This document shows positions 1 through 8,174 of a DNA stretch of 64,000 bases, piece after piece. The stretch comes from Gammaproteobacteria bacterium (GTDB lineage Bacteria > Pseudomonadota > Gammaproteobacteria > Steroidobacterales > JABDLF01), in NCBI GenBank assembly GCA_013003115.1, contig JABDLF010000088.1:1-64000 (forward strand), given 5' to 3'. The notes under the pieces are model-generated. The model was not told where the DNA came from, searched no databases, and saw only the letters and a program-made list of their open reading frames with translations. Position 1 is the stretch's first letter, and every line of letters starts with the position of its first letter. The translations under genes and the position numbers were made by a program.

Positions 1-94
1 CGACCTTGCGCTTGGCGGCGGGTTTACGTTTACGCACTACCTTTTTCTTCTTGGCAGAGCGTTTCTTTTTCGATGCCTTCTTTCTTGCAGCCAT
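1..94 (-). CDS. Lysine/arginine-rich histone H1-like protein (5' end only)
   Basis: The first 31 codons of a gene that runs off the left edge; too short for the ORF track. The start is the ATG at 94-92, preceded on the minus strand by a GGAG Shine-Dalgarno. About two thirds of the visible residues are Lys or Arg, with Ala, Ser and Pro between them (starts MAARKKASKKKRSAKKKK). This composition is that of bacterial histone H1-like C-terminal-tail proteins, which bind DNA non-specifically and compact the nucleoid. Family assignment rests on composition alone, since such tails carry no motif; a basic tail on another protein cannot be excluded. An AT-rich promoter candidate lies upstream. Confidence 0.6.
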   Translation of the reverse strand, partial: MAARKKASKKKRSAKKKKVVRKRKPAAKRKV

Positions 95-128
95 CTCGTT
101 TCTCCGTGTCGGGGTAAGTCGAATTTAC

Positions 129-158
129 TATATACAACAAAATGCGAAATTCCAGCAA
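129..158 (-). promoter_or_regulatory. Candidate promoter of the H1-like gene
   Basis: On the minus strand TATATA (134-129) sits 18 bases after TTGCTG (158-153), about 35 bases upstream of the start codon of the H1-like gene, in the only AT-rich patch of the area. A TTGACT lies a few bases further upstream and could be an alternative -35. The remaining bases up to the EVE gene (about 160-297) show no gene or clear terminator. Confidence 0.3.
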
Positions 159-297
159 GTCAACAATCTTTAAGCACCCCTCGACGGCAAGGGGTTCTTG
201 TCAGCGGCGCGGCGCGCCAGGCGGAACGTGTCGAGTTAAATTTTGAGTCACTCGGGGGTGATACGGGTACCCCGAAAAGGGAATGTCCGGACCTCGC

Positions 298-786
298 TTA
301 ACCGTCGACAGGGCGCGCTTTTTTCTCAAGGCCGACAATAAAATCCCACTCGCGTTTTTTCACCGGCATTACCGAGAGTCGGTTTCCGCGGCGAAGCAGC
401 AAAAGCTCAGAAAGGCTGGAATCCGCGTAGTTACGCAGTTCTTTTAGGGTTACTACCCTTTTTAGTTTGCGCTTGTAGCGAACGTCGACCATAAACCAGC
501 GCGGGTTTTCGGGGTCACTCTTGGCGTCGAAGTGTGCGTGTGCAGGATCAAATGCTGTGTGATCGGGGTACGCTTCCCTTACTACCTCGACTATGCCTGC
601 GATGCCGGGCTCGGCGCAGTTGGAATGATAGAAAAAAGCCAGGTCTCCCTTCTTAAATTCGTCCCGGAGCATGTTTCTTGCCTGGTAATTTCTCACCCCA
701 TCCCAGCAACTTTTGCGCTGATTTTGCGCAAAAAGATCAGCGAGGCTGAATTCCTCCGGTTCTGACTTCAATAACCAAAATGCCAC
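298..786 (-). CDS. EVE domain-containing protein
   Basis: A 162-residue protein that is essentially one EVE domain, a PUA-like fold thought to bind modified nucleobases. It opens with the typical FWLLKSEP and continues with the family signatures DGVRNYQARN and GDLAFFYHSN. Length fits the family (about 150-160 residues). The start is a GTG with a GGAG about 7 bases upstream. It lies 12 bases downstream of fau and is probably cotranscribed with it; EVE genes are often found near zapA/fau in Proteobacteria. Its substrate is unknown and nothing here identifies it. Confidence 0.9.
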   Translation of the reverse strand: MAFWLLKSEPEEFSLADLFAQNQRKSCWDGVRNYQARNMLRDEFKKGDLAFFYHSNCAEPGIAGIVEVVREAYPDHTAFDPAHAHFDAKSDPENPRWFMVDVRYKRKLKRVVTLKELRNYADSSLSELLLLRRGNRLSVMPVKKREWDFIVGLEKKARPVDG

Positions 787-798
787 TGCTTTCTCCGC

Positions 799-1410
799 TT
801 AGCCTTCAATGCCTTTTCGCTGCACATCATCTACTCCGTTCTCGGTTGCAATCAAGTCCAGAGGCACATCCCATTTCTTGTGTTCGATTTTCGATACCCG
901 CTGACAGTCGAATGCAACGCCGCATAATTTCGGAAACCTGGCGGCCCCCTGGTTGCGGCGAAAAGCGAATGCGCGGTCATAGAATCCTGCGCCCATACCC
1001 AGTCGGTTGCCTGAGCTGTCAAACGCGACGACCGGTACAAAAACCGAATGCAGTTCCCTGGCTTCCAGAAACTCACGGTTGCGGCTTTCGGGTTCCGCTA
1101 TGCCGAAATGATTTAGCTGCAAGTGTGCGCCCGGCCGCAGGCGGGCAAAAACCATGTTCCGTCGGTCTTCAGTTATTACAGGCACAAAGACTTTTTTCTG
1201 GTCCGCGTGCGCACGCTCAATCAGCGCCTGAAGGTCGACTTCATTATTAAAAGCGAGATAGGCACCGATGACGTCCGCGTTCCTGAAGCAAGCGCATTCG
1301 AGCAGGTGCCGGGTGATGGCGGCGGAAGCCTTTGCCCGCATCTCCGGATTCATCGCGGCTCTGAGCCGTTTTGCTCTTGCCCGCTGTTGTTCTTGCTTGC
1401 TGTCAGTCAA
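799..1410 (-). CDS. fau: 5-formyltetrahydrofolate cyclo-ligase
   Basis: Converts 5-formyl-THF to 5,10-methenyl-THF using ATP, returning the stored folate to the one-carbon pool. The 203-residue length and the glycine-rich signature GNRLGMGAGFYDRAF near residue 135 identify the family; the basic N-terminal helix (RARAKRLRAAM) matches the usual N-terminus. The start is a TTG at 1410, with no good ATG nearby and no strong Shine-Dalgarno. Its position directly after the 6S RNA is the conserved zapA–ssrS–fau arrangement of Gammaproteobacteria, so the mRNA may be processed from a 6S RNA-fau precursor, as in E. coli. Confidence 0.93.
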   Translation of the reverse strand: MTDSKQEQQRARAKRLRAAMNPEMRAKASAAITRHLLECACFRNADVIGAYLAFNNEVDLQALIERAHADQKKVFVPVITEDRRNMVFARLRPGAHLQLNHFGIAEPESRNREFLEARELHSVFVPVVAFDSSGNRLGMGAGFYDRAFAFRRNQGAARFPKLCGVAFDCQRVSKIEHKKWDVPLDLIATENGVDDVQRKGIEG

Positions 1411-1428
1411 TGGCGCGACTCAGAAAGG

Positions 1429-1616
1429 TGGCGTCTCCCGCATGTGCCGTTTTGGGCCATTGCTCTCGAACCAGAGCAACAGGTGGGGCAGGCCGCGACG
1501 TTTAAGGCTCTCCGCAAGAAACGGATTTGCACAATTGCGCCAGCAGGACCACGCCCCTGGGTTAGTAATTAGGGTCGAGGGATCCCGGCCCTTGGCGAAC
1601 ACCGCAGGAGACGCCA
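1429..1616 (-). ncRNA. ssrS: 6S RNA
   Basis: No gene explains the gap between zapA and fau. Read on the minus strand it begins TGGCGTCTCCTGC and ends GCGGGAGACGCCA, which pair as a long closing stem. Internal stretches match E. coli 6S RNA: GTTCGCCAAGGGCC near the 5' side and GAGAGCCTTAAACG on the 3' side. The span of about 188 bases agrees with the 184 of E. coli. A TAGACT -10-like box (1627-1622) puts the start of transcription at the first stem base. 6S RNA binds the sigma70 RNA polymerase holoenzyme and down-tunes promoters in stationary phase. Confidence 0.9.
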
Positions 1617-1659
1617 GAGACAGTCTAAACCAAAAATGCTTTCTAATGCCGGAACTGGT

Positions 1660-1968
1660 TCAGAATTCGAGCTGTTTGCCTTTTCCGACCGCTTTCTCCA
1701 CTCGCTCGCGAATTTCGCGGATTTTAAGGCTGACCTCTTCGCCCGGAACCTTTTCCTCGTTGCGCTCTGCGATCAGCTCATTGGAGATATTCAGCGCGGC
1801 GATCACAGCAATCCGATCGAGGCCCACCACTTTGCCGGAATCCCGGATTTCTTTCATTCGGGCATTTAAGAGCTCAGCCGCATCGAGAAGCGCGGTTCTC
1901 TCTTCCACCGGGCAGGCAATCTGATATTCCTTGTCGAGAATCCGCACGCTGACCCTTGCGACGCTCAC
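1660..1968 (-). CDS. zapA: Cell division protein ZapA
   Basis: A 102-residue FtsZ-ring stabiliser. The N-terminal half (VSVRILDKEYQIACP, then the VVGLDRIAVIAALNI helix near residue 50) is the ZapA globular domain; the rest is the coiled coil through which ZapA dimers cross-link FtsZ filaments. The GTG start at 1968 overlaps the stop of the upstream coiled-coil gene (GTGA), so the two are translationally coupled. 6S RNA follows, then fau. Confidence 0.93.
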   Translation of the reverse strand: MSVARVSVRILDKEYQIACPVEERTALLDAAELLNARMKEIRDSGKVVGLDRIAVIAALNISNELIAERNEEKVPGEEVSLKIREIRERVEKAVGKGKQLEF

Positions 1969-2207
1969 GAGCCGTGCTCCATCGCCTTGAGACGAGAGAT
2001 CATGGCTTCAACGCGGGCTCTGACCTGCTCATTTTTCTGCAGGAGTCCCGCGCGCTCCGACATCAGAGTTTCCTGTTTCTGTCGGAGCGAGCGATTTTCT
2101 TCCTTGAGACGGTCGCAAACCAGCACCAGCTCGTCGATGCGCTTGTCCAGCCTTCCCAGCTCCGAAGCGAACAGGTCTTTGGCTCCGGCTTTTTCTTTTT
2201 TACTCAT
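1965..2207 (-). CDS. Small coiled-coil protein upstream of zapA (TIGR02449/ZapB-like)
   Basis: An 80-residue, almost wholly alpha-helical protein. The body is a heptad-rich coiled coil (DELVLVCDRLKEENRSLRQK), the length and character of the TIGR02449 family found next to zapA in Pseudomonas- and Xanthomonas-type bacteria. I start at the ATG at 2207 (MSKKEK) rather than the track's 2243, because the extra 12 residues look like leader sequence. The stop overlaps the zapA start by 4 bases. A role in Z-ring organisation, like ZapB, is inferred from size, fold and neighbour only. Confidence 0.8.
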   Translation of the reverse strand: MSKKEKAGAKDLFASELGRLDKRIDELVLVCDRLKEENRSLRQKQETLMSERAGLLQKNEQVRARVEAMISRLKAMEHGS

Positions 2208-2351
2208 GGCGCAAATATAGAGCCGTGCGGCACTCAGGGTCAATTAATGTTCATTTCCGGTTCGATGTCTTGTCCTCAGAGGCGATGCTAGAATTGGCTG
2301 TCGGGCCGCAGCTGGGCGGCCGCCAGCGCCTGTCAGGCGGGTCGGGTTTTT

Positions 2352-2918
2352 TTGCACGAGTCCAATTACCAGGTTCTAGACGATCTGCTGCTCGGGGCAG
2401 ATGCGGAGTGCGATGCCGCAGAGTGTCACGGCGTGCTGACGGGTCTGGCGTGCTCGGGCGCACCAGGAGGTATCGATAAGTGGCTGGTTCAGCTCACGGG
2501 CGACCTTGATCCGGCCGATGCCAAGGTTGCCGAATGCCGCGCCGTGATTGCGCAGGCTTTCAACAACTGCTGCACTGACCTCGAGTCAGAGCTGATGAGC
2601 TTTGAACTGATGCTGCCCGATGATTCCGAGAGTCTGAGCGTGCGCGCGGCCGCCATCGGTCGTTGGTGCCAGGGGTTCCTTTTTGGTCTCAGTCTGGGTG
2701 GGCTACCCGATCTTGAAAGCCTCCCCGGGGATGTTGCGGAAATTATTCGCGACCTGTCCGAAATCAGCCGTGCGTCGACAGACGAGGGCAATGACGAGGA
2801 AGAGGATGAGCGGGCATTTATTGAAATCGCAGAGTTCGTGCGTGTCAGCGTGCAGCTTGTGCATGAAGAACTTCAGGCACCGGCCGATGTCAGCCAGCCG
2901 GCGCCGACGTTGCATTGA
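2352..2918 (+). CDS. ygfB: UPF0149 (YgfB/YecA) family protein
   Basis: A 188-residue acidic helical protein of the UPF0149 family. Typical stretches are the N-terminal AECHGVLTGLACSG and the mid-protein FLFGLSLGG preceded by a conserved WCQGF. The start is TTG (2352). It is divergent from the zapA unit and opens the conserved ygfB-pepP-ubiH-ubiI operon; pepP begins 19 bases after its stop. In Pseudomonas aeruginosa YgfB affects ampicillin resistance through AlpA; whether that holds here is unknown. Confidence 0.88.
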   Translation: MHESNYQVLDDLLLGADAECDAAECHGVLTGLACSGAPGGIDKWLVQLTGDLDPADAKVAECRAVIAQAFNNCCTDLESELMSFELMLPDDSESLSVRAAAIGRWCQGFLFGLSLGGLPDLESLPGDVAEIIRDLSEISRASTDEGNDEEEDERAFIEIAEFVRVSVQLVHEELQAPADVSQPAPTLH

Positions 2919-2924
2919 ATTAAT

Positions 2925-2930
2925 GGAGGT
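2925..2930 (+). promoter_or_regulatory. Strong ribosome binding site deciding the pepP TTG start
   Basis: GGAGGT lies 7 bases before the TTG at 2938. It is the best Shine-Dalgarno in this operon and supports the TTG over any downstream ATG. Confidence 0.7.
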
Positions 2931-2937
2931 CTGAAAT

Positions 2938-4245
2938 TTGAATCGCAAGGAATTCGGACGCCGGCGTCGCCATCTTATTGAAATGATCGGTGCCGGCGGT
3001 GTAGCCATAGTGCCCGCGGCCCAGCTCAAAAAGCGAAATCGTGACGTGGAGTATCCGTATCGCCAGGACAGCGACTTTTATTACCTGACGGGATTCAACG
3101 AGCCGGAGGCCGTCGCGGTTTTGATACCGGGCCGGGACCAGGCGGAGTACGTGCTTTTTTGCCGGGATCGCGACCCCGAACGCGAGGCGTGGGATGGCGC
3201 GCGGGCCGGGCCGGAAGGCGCGATTGCAAGCTTCGGCGCAGAGGACGCGTTTCCTATCGATGATATTGACGACATCCTGCCGGGACTGCTGGAAACCTGT
3301 GAGCGTGTTTTCTACACGATGGGCAGTCATCCGGAATTCGACCAGCGCCTGATCGAATGGGTGCGGAAACTCCGCGAGGGAGGCGGGTCGGGCACGCATT
3401 CACCCCATGAATTCGTAACCCTTGATCACTACCTGCATGACATGCGCCTGTTCAAGAGCAGAAGCGAAGCCGCGGCGATGCGAAAAGCGGCGCGGATCGG
3501 CGTCAAAGCGCATGAGCGCGCGATGCGAAGCTGCCGGCCTGGCAAGTGGGAATACGAGATGCAGGCCGAGCTTGATTACGAATTTGCCTTACATGGGGCA
3601 ACGGCCTCATACCAGCCCATCGTCGGGTCGGGGGCCAATGCATGCACCCTGCACTACGTTGAAAACAGGGCGCGAATGCAGGACGGCGATCTTCTGCTGG
3701 TTGATGCCGGCTGTGAATACGACTACTACGCGTCAGACATTACCCGCACCTATCCGGTTAACGGCCGCTTCTCGGATGCCCAGCGGGCTATCTACGACAT
3801 CGTGCTTGAGGCGAGCGAGGCTGCTATAGAAAAAGTCCATCCGGGCTGCCACTGGAATGAGCCGCATGATGCGGCTGTGGAAGTCATCACCCGGGGGTTG
3901 CGCGCGCTCGGCCTGTTAAAGGGCGGCGTAAAGACCTTGATCAAGAAAGAGGCGTATAAGCAATTTTTCATGCACCGGACCGGGCACTGGCTGGGGATGG
4001 ACGTTCACGACGTTGGCGATTACAAGGTTGACGGCGAGTGGCGGCTGCTCGAGCCGGGCATGGTCATGACCGTCGAGCCAGGGATATATATTTCTGCGAA
4101 CCAAAAAGACGTGCCAAAAAAATGGCGTGGTATTGGCATCAGGATCGAAGACGATGTGCTGGTGACGCGCACAGGAAACGAGGTTCTGAGCGCCGGCCTG
4201 GCCAGGACTGCCACCGAGGTGGAAGCCCTGGTGGGTTCGGCGTGA
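2938..4245 (+). CDS. pepP: Xaa-Pro aminopeptidase P
   Basis: Cleaves the N-terminal residue from peptides with proline in second position. At 435 residues it has the pita-bread metallopeptidase arrangement: an N-terminal domain containing the DSDFYYLTGFNEPE signature, then the dinuclear Mn-binding residues in LLVDAGCEYDYYASDITR (two Asp), HWLGMDVHDVG (His), VMTVEPGIY (Glu) and IRIEDDVLV (Glu). All five ligands are visible. The start is TTG with a strong GGAGGT upstream. Its stop overlaps the GTG start of ubiH. Confidence 0.96.
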   Translation: MNRKEFGRRRRHLIEMIGAGGVAIVPAAQLKKRNRDVEYPYRQDSDFYYLTGFNEPEAVAVLIPGRDQAEYVLFCRDRDPEREAWDGARAGPEGAIASFGAEDAFPIDDIDDILPGLLETCERVFYTMGSHPEFDQRLIEWVRKLREGGGSGTHSPHEFVTLDHYLHDMRLFKSRSEAAAMRKAARIGVKAHERAMRSCRPGKWEYEMQAELDYEFALHGATASYQPIVGSGANACTLHYVENRARMQDGDLLLVDAGCEYDYYASDITRTYPVNGRFSDAQRAIYDIVLEASEAAIEKVHPGCHWNEPHDAAVEVITRGLRALGLLKGGVKTLIKKEAYKQFFMHRTGHWLGMDVHDVGDYKVDGEWRLLEPGMVMTVEPGIYISANQKDVPKKWRGIGIRIEDDVLVTRTGNEVLSAGLARTATEVEALVGSA

Positions 4246-5504
4246 CACAGTCCGGCGAAAAATTTGACCTGTGCATTGTTGGCGGCGGCCTGGTTGGCGC
4301 CAGCCTCGCGATCGCGGTCGGGGATACCGGCAAGCGCGTCGCTGTAGTTGAAGCACACGCTCAAGGGGCGCCCGGGCAGCCGTCGTTTGACGATCGCGCG
4401 ACTGCCCTTTCAAACGGCAGCCGTCGCGTTTTCGAGGCGCTCGGTGTCTGGCCCCGACTTGCGGCGCATGCCACCCCGATTCAGACAATTCACGTCTCTG
4501 ACAAAGGTCACTTTGGTATCAGCAGGATCGATGCGCGCGAAGAGGGTGTTCCGGCGCTGGGCTTCATGGTGCGCAACAGGCACATTGGCGCGGCCCTGAT
4601 GGCGCGACTCGCAGAGTTGCCTGCAATTACAATGTTTGCACCCGCCACGGCAGGCGAGATCGAATTTGGAGATAGCACGGTTTCGCTTAGTGTGCTGCAG
4701 GACGGCGCCGGGGAATCAGGCGCACGAATTCGCGCCCGACTTCTGGTGGCCGCAGACGGGGCGCGCTCCTCTGTTCGCAGCCAGCTGAATATCGAATCCG
4801 AGAGCTTTGATTACCGGCAAATAGCCGTTATCGCCAATATCGCGACGGAGCGTGACCTTGATGGCGTAGCCTACGAACGCTTTACTGAAAGCGGTCCGCT
4901 GGCGGTGTTGCCAATGACTGATGAGGATGCGCCGGGCGCGGGCGGCCGCGCCACCATAGTCTGGTCGCTTGACTCGAAAAGCGCAGAGCAGGTGCTGGCG
5001 CTTGACGACGATGGATTTCTTGCCGGCCTGCAGGAGCAGTTCGGCTTCCGACTTGGTCACATCCTGAAAGCAGGCAGGCGGGTCAGTTATCCACTGGCAC
5101 TGGTTCGAAGCGACGAGCAGGTTCGGGCAAGACTCGTGGTGATTGGAAACGCTGCGCACAGCCTGCACCCCGTGGCGGGTCAGGGATTCAACCTGAGTCT
5201 GCGCGACGTCGCCGCATTGGCGGAGACCATTGAGGATGCGACGGAGGCCGGGGAAGACTTCGGCAGCCTTGATGTTCTCAATCGTTATGCGGATTGGCGC
5301 GAGCGTGATCAGCGCGATGTCATCCGGTTTTCAGACGGGCTGATCCGGGTCTTTGGCAGCCGCAACCCCCTGACGCGCACAGGACGTAACCTGGGCCTGG
5401 TTGCCCTTGAGCTCTTGCCTGGCGCAAAGCGTCTGGTTGCGCGCCAGACCATGGGGGTTGCTGGTCGGCTGCCAAAGCTGGCACGCGGACTGTCGCTGAC
5501 GTGA
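4242..5504 (+). CDS. ubiH: 2-octaprenyl-6-methoxyphenol hydroxylase (UbiH)
   Basis: FAD-dependent aromatic hydroxylase of ubiquinone biosynthesis. The track begins at 4038, inside pepP; I use the GTG at 4242, which overlaps the pepP stop (GTGA) and gives 420 residues, normal for the family. The dinucleotide fold (CIVGGGLVGASLAIA) follows within 15 residues. The second FAD motif near residue 300 reads GNAAHSLHPVAGQG, with Asn where most members have Asp. The family conserves substrate specificity poorly, but position directly after pepP is that of ubiH. Confidence 0.9.
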   Translation: MTQSGEKFDLCIVGGGLVGASLAIAVGDTGKRVAVVEAHAQGAPGQPSFDDRATALSNGSRRVFEALGVWPRLAAHATPIQTIHVSDKGHFGISRIDAREEGVPALGFMVRNRHIGAALMARLAELPAITMFAPATAGEIEFGDSTVSLSVLQDGAGESGARIRARLLVAADGARSSVRSQLNIESESFDYRQIAVIANIATERDLDGVAYERFTESGPLAVLPMTDEDAPGAGGRATIVWSLDSKSAEQVLALDDDGFLAGLQEQFGFRLGHILKAGRRVSYPLALVRSDEQVRARLVVIGNAAHSLHPVAGQGFNLSLRDVAALAETIEDATEAGEDFGSLDVLNRYADWRERDQRDVIRFSDGLIRVFGSRNPLTRTGRNLGLVALELLPGAKRLVARQTMGVAGRLPKLARGLSLT

Positions 5505-6805
5505 AGCCGGACTTCGACATCGTTATCGCCGGTGCCGGAATAGTTGGTGCGGCGCTGGCGGCACTGCTTGCAAGGCACCCGGCTACCCGCAAGCTAGCCG
5601 TCGCTGTCGTTGACAAGGACGCCGGCAAGATCTTTGCTGCCGACATGCCGGCCGGGCTTCGGGTTTCCGCGCTGTCTCGCGCCTCGCAGAACATTCTCAC
5701 GGCCGCAGGGGCATGGCCTCTGATGCCCGCTGCACGTATGTGCGCTTACCGTGAGATGCGCGTCTGGGATGCCCGCGCGGACAATAAAGACAACCCCGAA
5801 GAGGACGGAATACATTTTGACAGCGCGTTGCTCGGGGAGCCCGACCTGGGCCACATCGTTGAAAACGATTTGCTGAGTGCATGTCTTCAGCACTTGCTGG
5901 AATCCACTTCATCCGTTGCGCTGCTGCGCTCCGCCGAATTGACAGCGGCGAAAGCAGGCTCCAACGAGGTAACGCTCACATTGAGTGCTGCGGAACCGGG
6001 TCACGCTGGCAAGGAGCGTGAGATTACAACGCGATTGCTTGTCGGCTGCGACGGCGCGAGATCGAAGGTACGCGAACTGGCCGGCATCAAGGTCAACGAA
6101 GCAAGCTACTCACAGCGCGGGGTGGTGGCCGAAGTGGCGACAAGCCAGCCGCATCGCGAAACCGCCTGGCAGCGTTTTCTGCCCGACGGGCCGATCGCAT
6201 TTCTGCCCCTTGCGAATGGCCATTGCTCAATTGTCTGGTCATGCAGCGAGGAGCGGGCAGCCAAACTTTTGCAACTGGACGAACGCGCGTTTGGGCGCGC
6301 AGTCACTACGGCAGGCAACGCGGTTCTTGGCGACGCAGAGCTTGCCGGGGCGCGGGCGAGTTTTCCCCTGCGTCGGCTGCATGCGATCCAATACTGTCGC
6401 GATGGCATCGTGCTGGCAGGTGACGCCGCCCACGTGGTTCACCCGCTAGCTGGGCAGGGCGCAAATCTGGGCCTGCTGGACGCCGCTGCGTTGGCAGAAA
6501 TTGTGGCGGCTGCACTGTCGGACGGTGAGTCACCCGGGGATCTGCGCGTCCTCCGCCGCTATGAGCGGTGGCGAAAGGGCGAAAACGAGGCGATGCTCTC
6601 GGCGCTGGACGGCCTGAGCAAGCTGTTCTCCCACACGGGGGGTCCTTTGAAGGTGCTGAGACGCTTGGGCCTGGCAGCCGTTGCCCGCTCGACGGCGGCG
6701 CGCAACCAGTTTGCGCGTCAGGCGCTCGGTGTCAGCGGAGAGCTGCCAAAGACAGCCATCTCGGTTACCGAATGTCCAGGTGAGTCTGCAAGCGCCCACG
6801 GTTAG
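5501..6805 (+). CDS. ubiI: UbiH/UbiF/UbiI-family FAD-dependent monooxygenase
   Basis: A second ubiquinone-ring hydroxylase of 434 residues with FAD motifs IAGAGIVGAALAALLA at the N-terminus and LAGDAAHVVHPLAGQG near residue 305. The GTG start overlaps the ubiH stop by 4 bases. By operon position (pepP-ubiH-this gene) it corresponds to E. coli ubiI (visC), the C5 hydroxylase; a C6 (UbiF) or broad-specificity role cannot be separated by eye. It ends 19 bases before the convergent phhB stop, with no clear terminator between them. Confidence 0.85.
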   Translation: MKPDFDIVIAGAGIVGAALAALLARHPATRKLAVAVVDKDAGKIFAADMPAGLRVSALSRASQNILTAAGAWPLMPAARMCAYREMRVWDARADNKDNPEEDGIHFDSALLGEPDLGHIVENDLLSACLQHLLESTSSVALLRSAELTAAKAGSNEVTLTLSAAEPGHAGKEREITTRLLVGCDGARSKVRELAGIKVNEASYSQRGVVAEVATSQPHRETAWQRFLPDGPIAFLPLANGHCSIVWSCSEERAAKLLQLDERAFGRAVTTAGNAVLGDAELAGARASFPLRRLHAIQYCRDGIVLAGDAAHVVHPLAGQGANLGLLDAAALAEIVAAALSDGESPGDLRVLRRYERWRKGENEAMLSALDGLSKLFSHTGGPLKVLRRLGLAAVARSTAARNQFARQALGVSGELPKTAISVTECPGESASAHG

Positions 6806-6824
6806 ACAACGCAGGCGACTCAGA

Positions 6825-7163
6825 TCAAGGTAGCAGCGCGTCGATCTTCATCGCGCAGATGAAGTCGTTTTCTGAGAGCCCGTCAATTGCGTGCGTGGTG
6901 TAGCGCACAAGGCAATGGTTATAGCCCACTTCGAGATCCGGGTGATGACCTTCTGAATTTGCGATCCAGGCGACGGCATTTACGAATGCCATGGTCTTGT
7001 AATAACCCTTGAATCCGAAGTCCTTGCGAATTTCTTTGCCGTCGTCGCTTACCGCCCAGCCATCAGCCAGGTTTTTCTTGCGCAGACGTTCGGCTTCAGC
7101 GCGATCGAGCGGCTGAACGCCGCCCTCGCAGGGCACGCAGTGTTTTCCTGCAAGATCAGACAT
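6825..7163 (-). CDS. phhB: Pterin-4-alpha-carbinolamine dehydratase
   Basis: Regenerates the pterin cofactor of phenylalanine hydroxylase by dehydrating 4a-hydroxytetrahydropterin. At 112 residues it shows the signature EGHHPDLEVGYNHC with the paired histidines, and the C-terminal THAIDGLSENDF. A GGAG precedes the ATG. It lies 31 bases after phhA and is almost certainly cotranscribed with it. Confidence 0.94.
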   Translation of the reverse strand: MSDLAGKHCVPCEGGVQPLDRAEAERLRKKNLADGWAVSDDGKEIRKDFGFKGYYKTMAFVNAVAWIANSEGHHPDLEVGYNHCLVRYTTHAIDGLSENDFICAMKIDALLP

Positions 7164-7194
7164 AGGAAACTCCAGTTATGTATCAGCTCCGCAC

Positions 7195-8001
7195 TCAGGC
7201 GGATTTGCGTTCTTCTTGGGGCGGATAGGTTGGCGCATGCATGCCAAGCCTGCGTGCCTCTTTGATAAGTGACATCAGGTCACGCTGTGCCAGGCTGTAA
7301 AGCTCGTCAAAACTCTCGATGATGAAATATACGGTCTGATAGATATCAATCCGGTATGGCGTACGCAGGGCATCGACAGGGTCAAATACGCGTCTTTCCG
7401 GTTCGTTGCTATCGAGTGCGTACGGCATTTCGCCGATAGAGGATACGATGCCGGCACCGTAGGTCCGTAATTCTTCGCCGCGCCTCTGAATGAGTCCGAA
7501 CTCTACGGTGAACCAGTAGAGCCTCGCCAGCATCACTCGGTCTTCCTTGCTGGCCGCAAGGCCCGCCTTTCCGTAGGCATGGGTAAAGGCCGCAAAGCGC
7601 GGATCTGTCAGCAGGGGCGTATGGCCAAAAATCTCGTGAAAAATATCTGGCTCTTGCAGATAGTCGAGTTCTTCGCGGCTGCGAATAAACGAGGCGGCCG
7701 GAAACTTCTTGTCAGCCAGCAGCTGGAAAAACTTGTCGAAGTTGATAAGCGCCGGCACCGGTGCAACTTCCCAGCCCGTGCACTCGCGCAGTACCCGCGA
7801 GATGTCCGCGCACTGCGGCACCCGGTCTTCGGGTAAATCGAGCCTGTCCAGCGCATCGAGATACTCGTCGCAGGCGCGGTTCTTGATCATGGCCTTCTGA
7901 CGCGTGATCAACTCCTGCCAGACGGCGTTTTCTTCATCACTGTAGCGGATGATGCCGTCTCGATCTGGAATCTTGGCGACGTACTTGCTTGCCTTTGCCA
8001 T
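7195..8001 (-). CDS. phhA: Phenylalanine-4-hydroxylase
   Basis: Non-haem iron, tetrahydropterin-dependent enzyme converting phenylalanine to tyrosine. The 268-residue bacterial single-domain form has the iron ligands His122 and His127 in HEIFGHTPLL and Glu167 in YWFTVEFGLI. The ATG is preceded by GGAG. It is followed by phhB and divergent from an Lrp-type regulator across a 173-base AT-rich region, which suggests amino-acid-responsive control. It lacks the regulatory ACT domain of the animal enzymes, as bacterial forms do. Confidence 0.96.
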   Translation of the reverse strand: MAKASKYVAKIPDRDGIIRYSDEENAVWQELITRQKAMIKNRACDEYLDALDRLDLPEDRVPQCADISRVLRECTGWEVAPVPALINFDKFFQLLADKKFPAASFIRSREELDYLQEPDIFHEIFGHTPLLTDPRFAAFTHAYGKAGLAASKEDRVMLARLYWFTVEFGLIQRRGEELRTYGAGIVSSIGEMPYALDSNEPERRVFDPVDALRTPYRIDIYQTVYFIIESFDELYSLAQRDLMSLIKEARRLGMHAPTYPPQEERKSA

Positions 8002-8067
8002 GTCGTCTCCGCTTGCGAAAGCTGGGGAATAGCGCCTGCGAACGGCGCTGCTTGCGAACTTGGCTAA

Positions 8068-8073
8068 ATTATA
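8068..8073 (-). promoter_or_regulatory. Candidate -10 box of phhA
   Basis: On the minus strand TATAAT (8073-8068) lies about 67 bases upstream of the phhA ATG. The -35 is weak (AATACA at about 18 bases distance), as expected for an activator-dependent promoter. Confidence 0.35.
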
Positions 8074-8105
8074 CGAGTAGTCTCGGAGAATTGTATTGCG
8101 TTTTA

Positions 8106-8131
8106 TTGCTTGTTAAGCACAAATTAAGCAA
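8106..8131. promoter_or_regulatory. Inverted repeat, candidate operator of the Lrp-type regulator
   Basis: TTGCTT and its complement AAGCAA flank a 14-base AT-rich centre between the divergent phhA and lrp-like genes. Spacing, AT-richness and position suit a site for an Lrp/AsnC protein acting on phhA and on its own gene. Confidence 0.4.
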
Positions 8132-8143
8132 GAATATGCTATA

Positions 8144-8159
8144 TATAATAAATATTATA
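8144..8159. promoter_or_regulatory. AT-only inverted repeat near the regulator start
   Basis: TATAAT-AAAT-ATTATA is a perfect 6-base inverted repeat 15 bases before the regulator ATG. The first arm may double as a -10 box; no good -35 stands 17 bases upstream. It could be part of an autoregulatory site. Confidence 0.3.
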
Positions 8160-8174
8160 GTAGAAAATATCGTA

